The notes under the pieces were generated by a model, which saw nothing but the letters and a program-made list of their open reading frames with translations, did not search any database and was not told the DNA's origin. Positions 35,341 to 43,589 of a DNA stretch of 64,000 bases are shown here, piece after piece. The stretch is from Tatumella punctata. Its GTDB lineage: Bacteria; Pseudomonadota; Gammaproteobacteria; Enterobacterales; Enterobacteriaceae. The stretch spans positions 1 through 64,000 of the forward strand of contig NZ_BAAAFW010000093.1 of the NCBI RefSeq assembly GCF_039523735.1, given 5' to 3'. The translations under genes were made by a program, and so were the position numbers. Each line of letters starts with the position of its first letter. The first letter of the stretch is position 1.

Positions 35341-36249
35341 TTAATAAGTGATGCCCGGCGGGTTCACCTGCGAATGAGTAATCTCTTCATCCTGTAACCC
35401 CCAGCGGTTCATTACCTGCTGATAGGTGCCGTTACGCAGAGCACCATTCAGGGCTTCCTGCACCGCAAACACCAGTTTATTCCCTTTTTGGGTGGTGGCT
35501 GCCACCACGGCCTGTACCGGCCCCGTGCCTGCAACCCGCGTCTGACCGGTCAGCGCGGCTTTATAGGTTGCGGCGGCCTGTGGCCCGAAAATAACATCCA
35601 CCCGCCCGGAAAGTAATGCCAGATTATCCGCCGCATCATCTGTCAGATAGACAGGGGTTGCCGGAGGTAAGTGCCAGTTAATATTCTGCTGATTCCAGCC
35701 CAGTAAAATCCGTTCCTGGTTAGTGCCTGAACCGACAACTACCTTTAATCCGGCAATATCTTTTGCCTTACTGATACGGGTGATCGGGCTATTTTTCCGG
35801 ACACTGAACGCCAGAGAATCAGTCCGGTAACTGGCAAAATCATATTTTTGTTTACGCTGTTCAGTGACCGCAATATTGACCAGCGCCACATCATAGCGGC
35901 CACTGCTGATACCCAGCGGCCAGTTTTCCCAGCTGACGGGGACCAGATTCAGTTTCAGCCCCAGACTATCAGCCAGCAGCCTGGCGATATCAGGATCACT
36001 GCCGATCCGTGTCTGATTATCATCCGCCAGCAGGGCCAGTGGCGGGGAATTCTGTGCAGAAATCGCCACCGTCAGTTCCCCCGGTCTGGCAAAATGATAG
36101 CCGGGCGGTATCAGTGCGACCGCCGCCCGGTTAAGCGGGGTGTGTATCGGGGTCTGATTCTGTTGCAGATCGGGTAATGCTGCCCCGCGGGCCCCGCAGC
36201 TGACAGCCATCCCGATGATCAGTGAGCAAATAACCGGCTGATACCCCAT
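35341..36249 (-). CDS. Periplasmic amino-acid-type solute-binding protein A
   Basis: A 302-residue family-3 (SBP_bac_3) binding protein with a signal peptide (VICSLIIGMAVSCGARGAA). Landmarks are LTVAISAQNSPPLALLADDN, GSDPDIARLLADSLGLKLNL, ISSGRYDVALVNIAVTEQRK and VVVGSGTNQERILL. The start at 36249 (MGYQP) is fixed by GGAG at a spacing of 7. It is a clear paralogue of the binding protein at 38504 (shared NxxLA...SGRYD...GSGTNQE). It is the last gene of the cluster and follows the ATPase gene by 10 bases. The substrate is probably a cysteine derivative, judged from the cluster. Confidence 0.9.
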   Translation of the reverse strand: MGYQPVICSLIIGMAVSCGARGAALPDLQQNQTPIHTPLNRAAVALIPPGYHFARPGELTVAISAQNSPPLALLADDNQTRIGSDPDIARLLADSLGLKLNLVPVSWENWPLGISSGRYDVALVNIAVTEQRKQKYDFASYRTDSLAFSVRKNSPITRISKAKDIAGLKVVVGSGTNQERILLGWNQQNINWHLPPATPVYLTDDAADNLALLSGRVDVIFGPQAAATYKAALTGQTRVAGTGPVQAVVAATTQKGNKLVFAVQEALNGALRNGTYQQVMNRWGLQDEEITHSQVNPPGITY

Positions 36250-36259
36250 GGATTTCTCC

Positions 36260-37039
36260 TTACAGAACACTGGCTAAAAAATTACGCGTCCGCGTATGAC
36301 GGGGATTGTTCAGCACCTGTTCACTGCTGCCCTGCTCGACGATTTTTCCATCAACCATAAACACCACCTGGTCAGCTATCTGGCGGGCAAAACCGATCTC
36401 ATGGGTGACAATCACCAGCGTCGTCCCGGAGTTTGCCAGCCTGGCAATAACGTCCAGCACTTCCCCCACCAGCTCGGGGTCGAGGGCTGAGGTCGGTTCA
36501 TCAAATAATAATACCCTTGGCTGCAGTGCCAGTGCCCTGGCTATCGCCACCCGCTGCTGCTGTCCCCCGGACAGATGACGTGACCAGGCATCCGCTTTCT
36601 GTTGCAGGCCGACCATCGTCAGCAACGCTTCCGCCCTTTGTCTGGCCTGACTGCGTGACAGCTTTTTATGTACTACCGGCGCTTCAATAATATTGTCCAG
36701 CACGGTCATATGGGGGAACAGATTAAAATTCTGAAACACATAGCCGACATTAAGACGCTGTTTAAGCAATGCTTTTTCCGGTAATTCATACAATTTACCG
36801 TTTTTCTCACGATAGCCAATATAGTCATCATCCAGCCGGACAAAGCCCTCGTCCGGTTTTTCCAGCCGATTGAGGGTACGCAGCAAGGTTGACTTACCTG
36901 AACCGGAAGGTCCGATGATCACCGTGACGGATCCCGGCGGAATTTCCAGATCAATGTGATCCAGCGCCCGGAACTGACCATACGATTTACTGACGCCGCT
37001 GACAGAAATCTTTCCTTTTTTATCGGTATTCACTGACAT
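36260..37039 (-). CDS. Polar amino acid ABC transporter ATPase (TcyN/YxeO-like)
   Basis: A 259-residue ATPase of the polar amino acid uptake group. Walker A GPSGSGKS, Q-loop FQNFNLFPHMTVLDN, signature LSGGQQQRVAIARAL, Walker B LLFDEPTSALD and H-loop VTHEIGFARQ; the 'DDDYIGYREKNGKLYELPEK' insertion resembles that of cystine-type importers. The start overlaps the permease stop by one base. It energises the permease encoded at 37039. Confidence 0.93.
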   Translation of the reverse strand: MSVNTDKKGKISVSGVSKSYGQFRALDHIDLEIPPGSVTVIIGPSGSGKSTLLRTLNRLEKPDEGFVRLDDDYIGYREKNGKLYELPEKALLKQRLNVGYVFQNFNLFPHMTVLDNIIEAPVVHKKLSRSQARQRAEALLTMVGLQQKADAWSRHLSGGQQQRVAIARALALQPRVLLFDEPTSALDPELVGEVLDVIARLANSGTTLVIVTHEIGFARQIADQVVFMVDGKIVEQGSSEQVLNNPRHTRTRNFLASVL

Positions 37040-37965
37040 CAGGAGACCTCCTCTGACAGACCACGGCGCTGGGTAGCGACCCGCGACCAGATACGCGAAC
37101 GACGGGGGACGGCAGCAGAGACAGCTTTACGCTCACTGCGGGCCAGCATTTTCTCTGCCAGCAACTGGAGCACGGCCAGTACACTGGTGATCACCAGATA
37201 CCAGCTGGCTCCGACCATCAGTAACGGAATCACTTCCTGGTTACGGTTATAAATCATCTGAATCGTGTAAAAAAGTTCCGGCATTGCCAGTACATAAACC
37301 ACTGAGGTGCCTTTCACCAGACCAATAATCTCGTTAAAGCCTGTCGGTAAGATGGCCCGCAATGCCTGTGGCAGAATAATCCGCCAGGTTCTGCGCCATG
37401 CAGGTAACCCGAGAGCTGCCGACGCCTCATACTGACCAAAGTCAACCGACTGGAACCCGCCGCGGATAATCTCAGCCGTATACGCACTCTGTACCAGTGT
37501 CAGCCCGATCACTGCCGTCTGAAACTGCCCGAGCACATTCACCGTCTGAAAATGTCCCCAGTTAAAGGGAGTGAAGGGAATACCCAGCGACAGGGTGTCG
37601 TACAGATAAGAAAAGTTATACAAAATAATCAGCACCACAATCAGCGGCAGAGAACGAAACAGCCAGATATAGCCCCAGGCCAGCGCTTTCAGTAACGGGG
37701 ATGAAGACAGCCGGGCCAGTGCCAGAGCACCGCCGATCACCACACTCAGTAATGCACTCACCAGGGTCATCAGTAAGGTACGTCCCAGGCCTTGCAGGAT
37801 CACCGGATTAAAAAACCATTTCGCAAATACCCCCCATTCCCAGCGGGGATTAAACGCGACCGACTGAATAATTCCGGCAAAAATCAGTACCGACACTAAA
37901 GTGCCGGCAATGCGCCATGGATAACGGACCGGTACGACTTTCTTCGACACAGGTGACTCAGACAT
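37039..37965 (-). CDS. Polar amino acid ABC transporter permease
   Basis: A 308-residue inner-membrane protein of the HisM/GlnP class. Three to five membrane segments include GLGRTLLMTLVSALLSVVIG and YIWLFRSLPLIVVLIILYNF; the loop AYTAEIIRGGFQSVDFGQYE followed by ALGLPAWRRTWRIILPQALR is the coupling (EAA) region. Only one permease gene is present, so it probably works as a homodimer. Its ATG overlaps the acetyltransferase stop by 8 bases. Confidence 0.93.
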   Translation of the reverse strand: MSESPVSKKVVPVRYPWRIAGTLVSVLIFAGIIQSVAFNPRWEWGVFAKWFFNPVILQGLGRTLLMTLVSALLSVVIGGALALARLSSSPLLKALAWGYIWLFRSLPLIVVLIILYNFSYLYDTLSLGIPFTPFNWGHFQTVNVLGQFQTAVIGLTLVQSAYTAEIIRGGFQSVDFGQYEASAALGLPAWRRTWRIILPQALRAILPTGFNEIIGLVKGTSVVYVLAMPELFYTIQMIYNRNQEVIPLLMVGASWYLVITSVLAVLQLLAEKMLARSERKAVSAAVPRRSRIWSRVATQRRGLSEEVS

Positions 37966-38494
37966 GGCTGTTAGCTCCGTAATGGGGTTCCGCCGCAGCC
38001 AGCGGGGTAACCAGCGATTTTGTAAACCTCAGCCGTCCGTCATACGGCGGCCGGCTGTATTCTTCAAAATCCCGCCGGACATCAAAGCCCGGCTGGTAAT
38101 TCAGCGACAGATAAAGCGCGACCGCTTCCGGCTGACGAAACCCGGTGGTCAGATACAAAGCACGGTAACCGGCCTGTCTCGCATGCTGTTCCAGTCGGGT
38201 GACCATACGCTGTGCAATCCCCTGTCCGCGTAATGATGCCCGCGTCCAGATACGTTTTATTTCGGCCGTATGATCGTCGAAATATTTATATGCCCCGGTC
38301 CCGATAATTTCACCGTCCTGCTCCAGTACCAGAAACAGTCCGCGCGGGGCCAGATAATAATCCGTCGGTTCTTCTTGATGATGCCCGCGGAAATAGTCAC
38401 CATAACGCTGTCCGTATTCAGCAAATAACCCTTTAAGAATCGGCTGTAACTCTTGTGCATCAGGAGAAACAATCCGAAAGCCGGTCGCTGTCAT
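37958..38494 (-). CDS. GNAT N-acetyltransferase (YtmI/YxeL-like)
   Basis: A 178-residue acetyltransferase. The acetyl-CoA site is IKRIWTRASLRGQGIAQRMV (R-G-Q-G-I-A), followed by RALYLTTGFRQPEAVALYLS and LNYQPGFD. AGGAGG lies 5 bases before the second of two ATGs, so 38494 is chosen over 38497. In the Bacillus ytmI and yxeL clusters an equivalent enzyme N-acetylates S-substituted cysteine before oxidation; the same role is inferred here from the shared neighbours (binding protein, permease, ATPase, flavin monooxygenases). Confidence 0.82.
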   Translation of the reverse strand: MTATGFRIVSPDAQELQPILKGLFAEYGQRYGDYFRGHHQEEPTDYYLAPRGLFLVLEQDGEIIGTGAYKYFDDHTAEIKRIWTRASLRGQGIAQRMVTRLEQHARQAGYRALYLTTGFRQPEAVALYLSLNYQPGFDVRRDFEEYSRPPYDGRLRFTKSLVTPLAAAEPHYGANSHV

Positions 38495-38503
38495 CATTGC
38501 CTC

Positions 38504-39448
38504 CTAGTCACCCAGCCCGGGGGGATTAATTTCAGACGATGGCAAAGCCTCCAGCCCTTCTCCCCAGCGATTTAATACTTTCTGATAATCGCCATTGTTA
38601 ATCACGCCATTCAGGGCAGTCTGTACCGCCCGGTCCAGTCCGTTACCTTTTTTCATGGTGACCGCGATATGCGCCGCTTTAGGCCAGCCGCCATCAACGG
38701 CACCGGCAAACCGTGTCTGCCCGGTAACCTGCGATTTCCATGCACCCAGTACATGGGGCCCGAAATAGGCATCAGCCCGTCCGGAGAGTAACGCCAGGCT
38801 CTCTGCAGAACCGGAAGGCATATATACCGGAGTAAAAGGGGCCAGCCCGTGGCTGCGGTTTTCTTTATCCCACGCCAGTAAAATAGCTTCCTGGTTAGTG
38901 CCTGAGCCGACAATAATTTTCAGCCCGGCAATATCCGCAGCTTTGGTGATTGATTTCAGCGGAGAGTTATCTTTGACATAAAAGGCCAGCAGATCCTTAC
39001 GGTAAGTGGCAAAGTCGAATTTTTGTTTACGATCTCTGGTCACCGTGATATTGGAAATTGCTGCATCATACCGGCCACTGCTGACACCGAGAGGCCAGTC
39101 ATCCCAGGACGTCTGGACAATATTCAGTTTCAGCCCCAGGCTGTCGGCAATCAGCCTGGCAATGTCCGGTTCGCTGCCAATCAGGGTTTTATTGTCATCA
39201 GCCATCACTGCTAACGGCGGTTCGGTCATCCCGCTGACGGCGACGGTAAATTCCCCGGGGTGAACAAAGTGAAAGTTTTTCGGTATCTGGCTGATAGCTG
39301 TCGGATTTTTCACCGTATCCACCGGGCGGGCATTGGCTGCCAGGCTGACATTGGTATTGTTGATCCTGACATCGGCGGCACTGCTGTAAGCAGCTGCCAG
39401 TCCGGCCAGCACGATAAACCGGCGTAATCTGTTATTGAACATTGTCAT
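38504..39448 (-). CDS. Periplasmic amino-acid-type solute-binding protein B
   Basis: A 314-residue SBP_bac_3 protein with a signal peptide (LRRFIVLAGLAAAYSSAADV). Landmarks are FTVAVSGMTEPPLAVMADDN, GSEPDIARLIADSLGLKLNI, VSSGRYDAAISNITVTRDRK and IIVGSGTNQEAILL. It is paralogous to the protein at 35341. The ATG overlaps the monooxygenase stop (ATGA). Two binding proteins for one permease widen or tune substrate range; Bacillus TcyJ/TcyK offers a parallel. Confidence 0.9.
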   Translation of the reverse strand: MTMFNNRLRRFIVLAGLAAAYSSAADVRINNTNVSLAANARPVDTVKNPTAISQIPKNFHFVHPGEFTVAVSGMTEPPLAVMADDNKTLIGSEPDIARLIADSLGLKLNIVQTSWDDWPLGVSSGRYDAAISNITVTRDRKQKFDFATYRKDLLAFYVKDNSPLKSITKAADIAGLKIIVGSGTNQEAILLAWDKENRSHGLAPFTPVYMPSGSAESLALLSGRADAYFGPHVLGAWKSQVTGQTRFAGAVDGGWPKAAHIAVTMKKGNGLDRAVQTALNGVINNGDYQKVLNRWGEGLEALPSSEINPPGLGD

Positions 39449-40782
39449 AGGGCTTCCTGTACCTGCGGGGCTGACTGAAACTGGTTTACCGGCGGGTGAA
39501 GCGCGAATGAATCACGCAGGGTGGATCCCGGATAATCCCTGCGGAACAGGCCGCGCTGCTGTAATAGCGGGATGACTTCATCCACAAACCGCGCGAACAC
39601 TTCCGGGGTTCCGCCATTAATAATAAAGCCGTCAGCCGCACCACTTTCGAACCAGAACTGCAGTCCGTCGGCCACCTGCTCTGCCGTCCCGGAGAATACT
39701 GGCCGGGGTGTTGCTGCTTCCAGCGCCGCCTGGCGTAAGGTTAAACCCCGTTCACGGGCATTCTGTTTAATTTCGTCGGTGGTACTGCGGAAACTGTTAC
39801 CGCCCAGTTCGCCGAGTTCAGGGAAAGGAGCATCCAGCGGATACTGACTAAAATCATGATGTTCGAAATAACGGCCCAGATAATTCAGCGCGTCCTCAAT
39901 GGAAACCAGTGCCGCCGTTTGCTGGTACTGACGTTCAGCATCGTCAGCATCATCACCGATAATGACAGAGACTCCCTGGAAAATATGCAGCTGGTCAGGG
40001 CTGCGCTGATATTCCGCCAGCTGTGATTTGACATCACGATAAAATGCTCTGGCTTCATCGGGGGTTTTCTGATGGGTAAAAATAGCATCCGCGTGTCTGG
40101 CCGCCAGCGCTTTACCGTCACGGGAGGCACCGGCCTGGAAGACCACCGGCCTGCCCTGCGGGGTACGGCCAATATTGAGCGGCCCGGCAACGTCAAAAAA
40201 CTCGCCGTGGTGGTTTAAGGTATGCAGTTTTTCTTTATCGAAGAACACTCCGCTCTGTTTATCACGAATAAACGCCCCTTCTTCCCATGAGTCCCACAGC
40301 CCTTTCACCACGTCCAGATATTCACTGGCAATCCGGTAACGTAAACCATGCTCAGGGTGCTGCTGACGGGAGAAATTTTTTGCCGACCCCTCCAGCGGAG
40401 AAGTCACCACATTCCAGCCGGCTCTGCCACCGCTCAGATGATCCAGACTGGCGAACTGTCTGGCGACGGTGAAAGGGTCGCTGTAGGAGGTCGATACCGT
40501 CCCGACCAGCCCCAGATGACGGGTTGCCCCGGCCAGTGCGGATAATAATGTCAGGGGTTCAAAACGATTAAGAAAATGCGGAATTGATTTTTCGTTGATA
40601 TATAAGCCGTCAGCCACAAACAGAAAATCCAGTTTCCCTTGCTCTGCTTTTCTGGCAGTTTCTGTGGCGAAATCAATATTAATGCTGGCATCAGCGGTGG
40701 CCGACGGATGCCGCCACGCCGACATATTACCTGATGCTCCGTGCAGAATAGTTCCCAGTCTTAACTGACGTTTTACAGACAT
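39445..40782 (-). CDS. FMN-dependent monooxygenase (NtaA/SnaA/DszA family)
   Basis: A 445-residue flavin monooxygenase of the bacterial-luciferase-like fold. Landmarks are LGTILHGASGNMSAWRHPSA, KLDFLFVADGLYI, LSALAGATRHLGLVGTVSTS, LSGGRAGWNVVTSPLEGSAK, NFSRQQHPEHGLRY and RPVVFQAGASRDGKALAARH, all typical of NtaA/DszA/SsuD-like enzymes (YtnJ, YxeK). Such enzymes oxidise sulfur or nitrogen compounds using FMNH2 from a separate reductase; no reductase gene is present here. In an S-alkylcysteine-type pathway it would attack the N-acetylated thioether. Confidence 0.9.
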   Translation of the reverse strand: MSVKRQLRLGTILHGASGNMSAWRHPSATADASINIDFATETARKAEQGKLDFLFVADGLYINEKSIPHFLNRFEPLTLLSALAGATRHLGLVGTVSTSYSDPFTVARQFASLDHLSGGRAGWNVVTSPLEGSAKNFSRQQHPEHGLRYRIASEYLDVVKGLWDSWEEGAFIRDKQSGVFFDKEKLHTLNHHGEFFDVAGPLNIGRTPQGRPVVFQAGASRDGKALAARHADAIFTHQKTPDEARAFYRDVKSQLAEYQRSPDQLHIFQGVSVIIGDDADDAERQYQQTAALVSIEDALNYLGRYFEHHDFSQYPLDAPFPELGELGGNSFRSTTDEIKQNARERGLTLRQAALEAATPRPVFSGTAEQVADGLQFWFESGAADGFIINGGTPEVFARFVDEVIPLLQQRGLFRRDYPGSTLRDSFALHPPVNQFQSAPQVQEAL

Positions 40783-40896
40783 AGCGATCCCTTATAAAAG
40801 TAATATTTTATTTTCTGAGTGATACTGCTATTTAAATACCGGACAGATGAATTCCCCCCTGTATACCCGGCGGATAATTATATAATCTGACCGTTA

Positions 40897-41931
40897 TCAG
40901 GCCGTCCGGATGATATTTTCTGCCGGCACTTTCTGAGGCTGAATATTGCCTTTTGCCTGCGCCAGTAAATATAAGGTCTCTCTGCGCACCGCCGGGTCAC
41001 TGACCGGAATATCAATAATAAACTCACTGATCCCGGTGTCACGGTGTAGCGCGTCAAGCTGCCCAATCACCGACTGTGCTGAACCGGCAAAAATTGCCGC
41101 CTGCCGGCGGGTAACCGACTTAGCTTCACTCCCGCTCTGGCGAATAAACCGCTCGGCCTGTGCCTGGCTGGCCAGCGTGACACGCTGGCCATTGACCAGT
41201 TCAGCCTGCCATAACTGCTGCTCTGCCGCCTGACGCATGGCGACGTCAGGATCTTCACTGACAATCGCCTGAATGGCGACCCTCACCGGGCGCTGACTGT
41301 GCTTCTGCCAGTAGCGGGTAAAGGTATTTAACAGTTGCCGGTCACCGTTAAGATGGGCGGCAAAGACGAAATCCCAGCCCAGCTCTGCTGCCAGGCTGGC
41401 GCTGGCGGTACTGGCACCCAGTAAAAATCGCCGGGCACTGACCGCAGGGATTGGGGTGGCCAGTAAGGCATTCTCCGGGTCTGCCGCCTCGCGGGTCTGT
41501 AAATAGTCGTCCAGTTGTTTCAGGCGGGTACTGAAGTCCGCGGCGTTTGCACTGTCACGGCCTTCCTGCAACGCACCGGTGGCAAGGGGAAGCCCGCCGG
41601 GCGCTTTACCCACCCCCAGGTCAACCCGTCCGGGGGCCAGCGCCGACAACAGATTAAAATTTTCTGCCACTTTATAAGGACTGTAATGCTGCAGCATCAC
41701 CCCGCCGGAGCCGACCCTTATTTTCCGGGTACGGGACAGTATCCAGGCAATCACGATCTCCGGCGAAGGGCTGGCCAGTGACGATGTATTATGGTGTTCC
41801 GCCAGCCAGAAACGATGGTAGCCCCAGTTTTCGGCTAAGCGGGCAAGTTCCGCCACATTATTCAGTGCGCCGGTAGCGGTTTCATTATCCGGCACCAGGC
41901 ATTTATCCAGTACACTCAATTGATAAGGCAT
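40897..41931 (-). CDS. LLM-class flavin-dependent oxidoreductase (MsnO8/YtmO-like)
   Basis: A 344-residue luciferase-like monooxygenase. MPYQLSVLDKCLVPDNETAT, YHRFWLAEHHNTSSLASPSP, KIRVGSGGVMLQHYSPYKVA and GRVDLGVGKAPGG are the MsnO8 subgroup signature (as in Bacillus YtmO). It is the promoter-proximal gene of the cluster, 114 bases before the second monooxygenase gene. Two different flavin monooxygenases together with an N-acetyltransferase suggest stepwise oxidation of an organosulfur substrate. Confidence 0.88.
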   Translation of the reverse strand: MPYQLSVLDKCLVPDNETATGALNNVAELARLAENWGYHRFWLAEHHNTSSLASPSPEIVIAWILSRTRKIRVGSGGVMLQHYSPYKVAENFNLLSALAPGRVDLGVGKAPGGLPLATGALQEGRDSANAADFSTRLKQLDDYLQTREAADPENALLATPIPAVSARRFLLGASTASASLAAELGWDFVFAAHLNGDRQLLNTFTRYWQKHSQRPVRVAIQAIVSEDPDVAMRQAAEQQLWQAELVNGQRVTLASQAQAERFIRQSGSEAKSVTRRQAAIFAGSAQSVIGQLDALHRDTGISEFIIDIPVSDPAVRRETLYLLAQAKGNIQPQKVPAENIIRTA

Positions 41932-42015
41932 TTATTATTCCGTTTACTGATAATGACACTATGGAATAATTATTAGCGCCTGAAGGTGAATAATGGAAAC
42001 ATCAAAAAATCCCTT

Positions 42016-42040
42016 AGTTATATTAAATTTAAATATAACT
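42016..42040. promoter_or_regulatory. AT-rich inverted repeat upstream of the organosulfur cluster
   Basis: AGTTATAT (42016-42023) and ATATAACT (42033-42040) are perfect inverted arms around 9 AT bases, 85 bases upstream of the leftward cluster. It could be an operator for a LysR-type regulator such as a CysB relative; no regulator gene lies beside it. Confidence 0.4.
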
Positions 42041-42287
42041 TTTCAGCGGATAACAATATTTTCGGGTCACGTTGAAAACAACCGTCCTGACCGATGCCGG
42101 GTTAAAAAGCCGGGCACGGTAATATCCGGCGACAAGCCGCAGGGTGGTGCTCACTTTACAGGAGCGTTGTCTGTGGTGCCGGCAGACTATACAGCACACC
42201 GATTATGTATTAGTTTTACTGGACCACCAGCCAACAGTCACGCCTGTCTGCTGGCGGTTCTCACTCCATTAATACAGGATAAAAACG

Positions 42288-43226
42288 ATGTCTTCATCCC
42301 TGGTATTAGCCGACAAAGTGCCACAGACCCTGAAAGAAAAACTGAAATCTGATTATCAGTTATATGAATATTCCCGTTTATCCGCTGACGAGATCCGCAG
42401 GCTCGCTGCAGAAGTCCGGGTAATTGTTGCCAGCGGGGAATCAGTGGTAAATGCTGAGTTTATCAGCCAGTTCCCGCAGGCAAAGCTGATTGCCGTTTTC
42501 GGGGTCGGCTACGATGGTATTGATATCCATACGGCAACGGAGAAAGGTATCACTGTCACGAATACGCCGGATATTTTAACCGATGATGTGGCTGATCTGG
42601 GTATGGCTTTAATACTCAGTGTATCGCGACAGATCACCGCCGCGGAAAAATTTGTCGAACAGGGACGCTGGGCCTCAGGCTCTTTTCCGCTGGCCAGTAA
42701 GGTGACCGGTAAACGGCTGGGTATTGTCGGCTACGGGCGGATCGGTAAAGCCGTTGCCCGGCGTGCTAAAGGGTTTGCGATGCCGATTGCCTGTTTCAAT
42801 AACAGTCCGGTCACCGATCCGGAGGTGACCCGCTACGACAGTCTGATCACTCTGGCTGAGAACAGCGATATTCTGGTGGTCTGTGTCAGTGCGAATCCAG
42901 AGACCCGTGGCCTGATTAACCGGCAGGTGCTGACAGCGCTTGGCCCGACAGGGATTCTGATCAATATCTCCCGTGGCAGTGTGACAGATGAAGATGCGGT
43001 GGTGGAAGCCATTACCCGCGGGGAGATCGGCGGTGCGGGGCTGGATGTGTTTGCCCATGAACCTCAGGTTCCTGCGGCACTGCTTAACCGGCCTGATGTG
43101 GTGGTCACACCCCATATTGCCAGCGGGACCCATGAAACCAGGGCAGCGATGGCAACACTGGTCGCCGATAATATCAGCGCATATTTTAGCGGACAGCCGT
43201 TACTGACACCGGTGATCAGCCGCTGA
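42288..43226 (+). CDS. D-isomer 2-hydroxyacid dehydrogenase (GhrB/GyaR-like)
   Basis: A 312-residue NAD(P)-dependent dehydrogenase. The Rossmann motif is RLGIVGYGRIGKAVARRAKG (G-x-G-x-x-G). Catalytic residues are seen as R in INISRGSVTDEDAV, E in DVFAHEPQVP and H in VVVTPHIASGT; the substrate loop is VFGVGYDGID. This family reduces glyoxylate, hydroxypyruvate or other 2-oxoacids. AGGA lies before the ATG. It is divergent to the sulfur cluster and followed by a GC-rich hairpin (CAACCCGG/CCGGGTTG at 43228-43265). The physiological substrate cannot be deduced. Confidence 0.9.
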   Translation: MSSSLVLADKVPQTLKEKLKSDYQLYEYSRLSADEIRRLAAEVRVIVASGESVVNAEFISQFPQAKLIAVFGVGYDGIDIHTATEKGITVTNTPDILTDDVADLGMALILSVSRQITAAEKFVEQGRWASGSFPLASKVTGKRLGIVGYGRIGKAVARRAKGFAMPIACFNNSPVTDPEVTRYDSLITLAENSDILVVCVSANPETRGLINRQVLTALGPTGILINISRGSVTDEDAVVEAITRGEIGGAGLDVFAHEPQVPAALLNRPDVVVTPHIASGTHETRAAMATLVADNISAYFSGQPLLTPVISR

Positions 43227-43522
43227 TCAACCCGGGGTAACCCCCCGCTCTTTGCGGCCGGGTTGCCGCTGTATTTATACGATATTGCTTATCAGGCCGG
43301 GTACTGCTGTGACCTGGCCACTGCCTCAGACAATCATCTTCCCTTCCATGTTCCGCCTGCCGGTTAACGCCTCTTTATCTGTCCCTTTGCCCGGAGTGTC
43401 TGGTCTTTTTTGCCGGATAAATCGCCGATGAACGCCGCATTCACCAGGGTCATAAGAAAGAGGTATGTATGATTTATCAATAAAAATCAATAGATTAAAA
43501 TAATAAGCCTCCCGGTTATATA

Positions 43523-43540
43523 TACATAAAAAATATTATG
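43523..43540. promoter_or_regulatory. Inverted repeat ACATAA-N6-TTATGT (copy 1)
   Basis: ACATAA at 43523-43528 and TTATGT at 43535-43540, 49 bases before the APC transporter start. The same motif with the same spacing stands before the aldehyde dehydrogenase gene (49726-49743). A likely operator of the GntR-type regulator encoded at 48752. Confidence 0.65.
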
Positions 43541-43589
43541 TTTTATAAATTTAAAATTCTTAATCAAGAGCCAGATACCGGAGGCGTAA

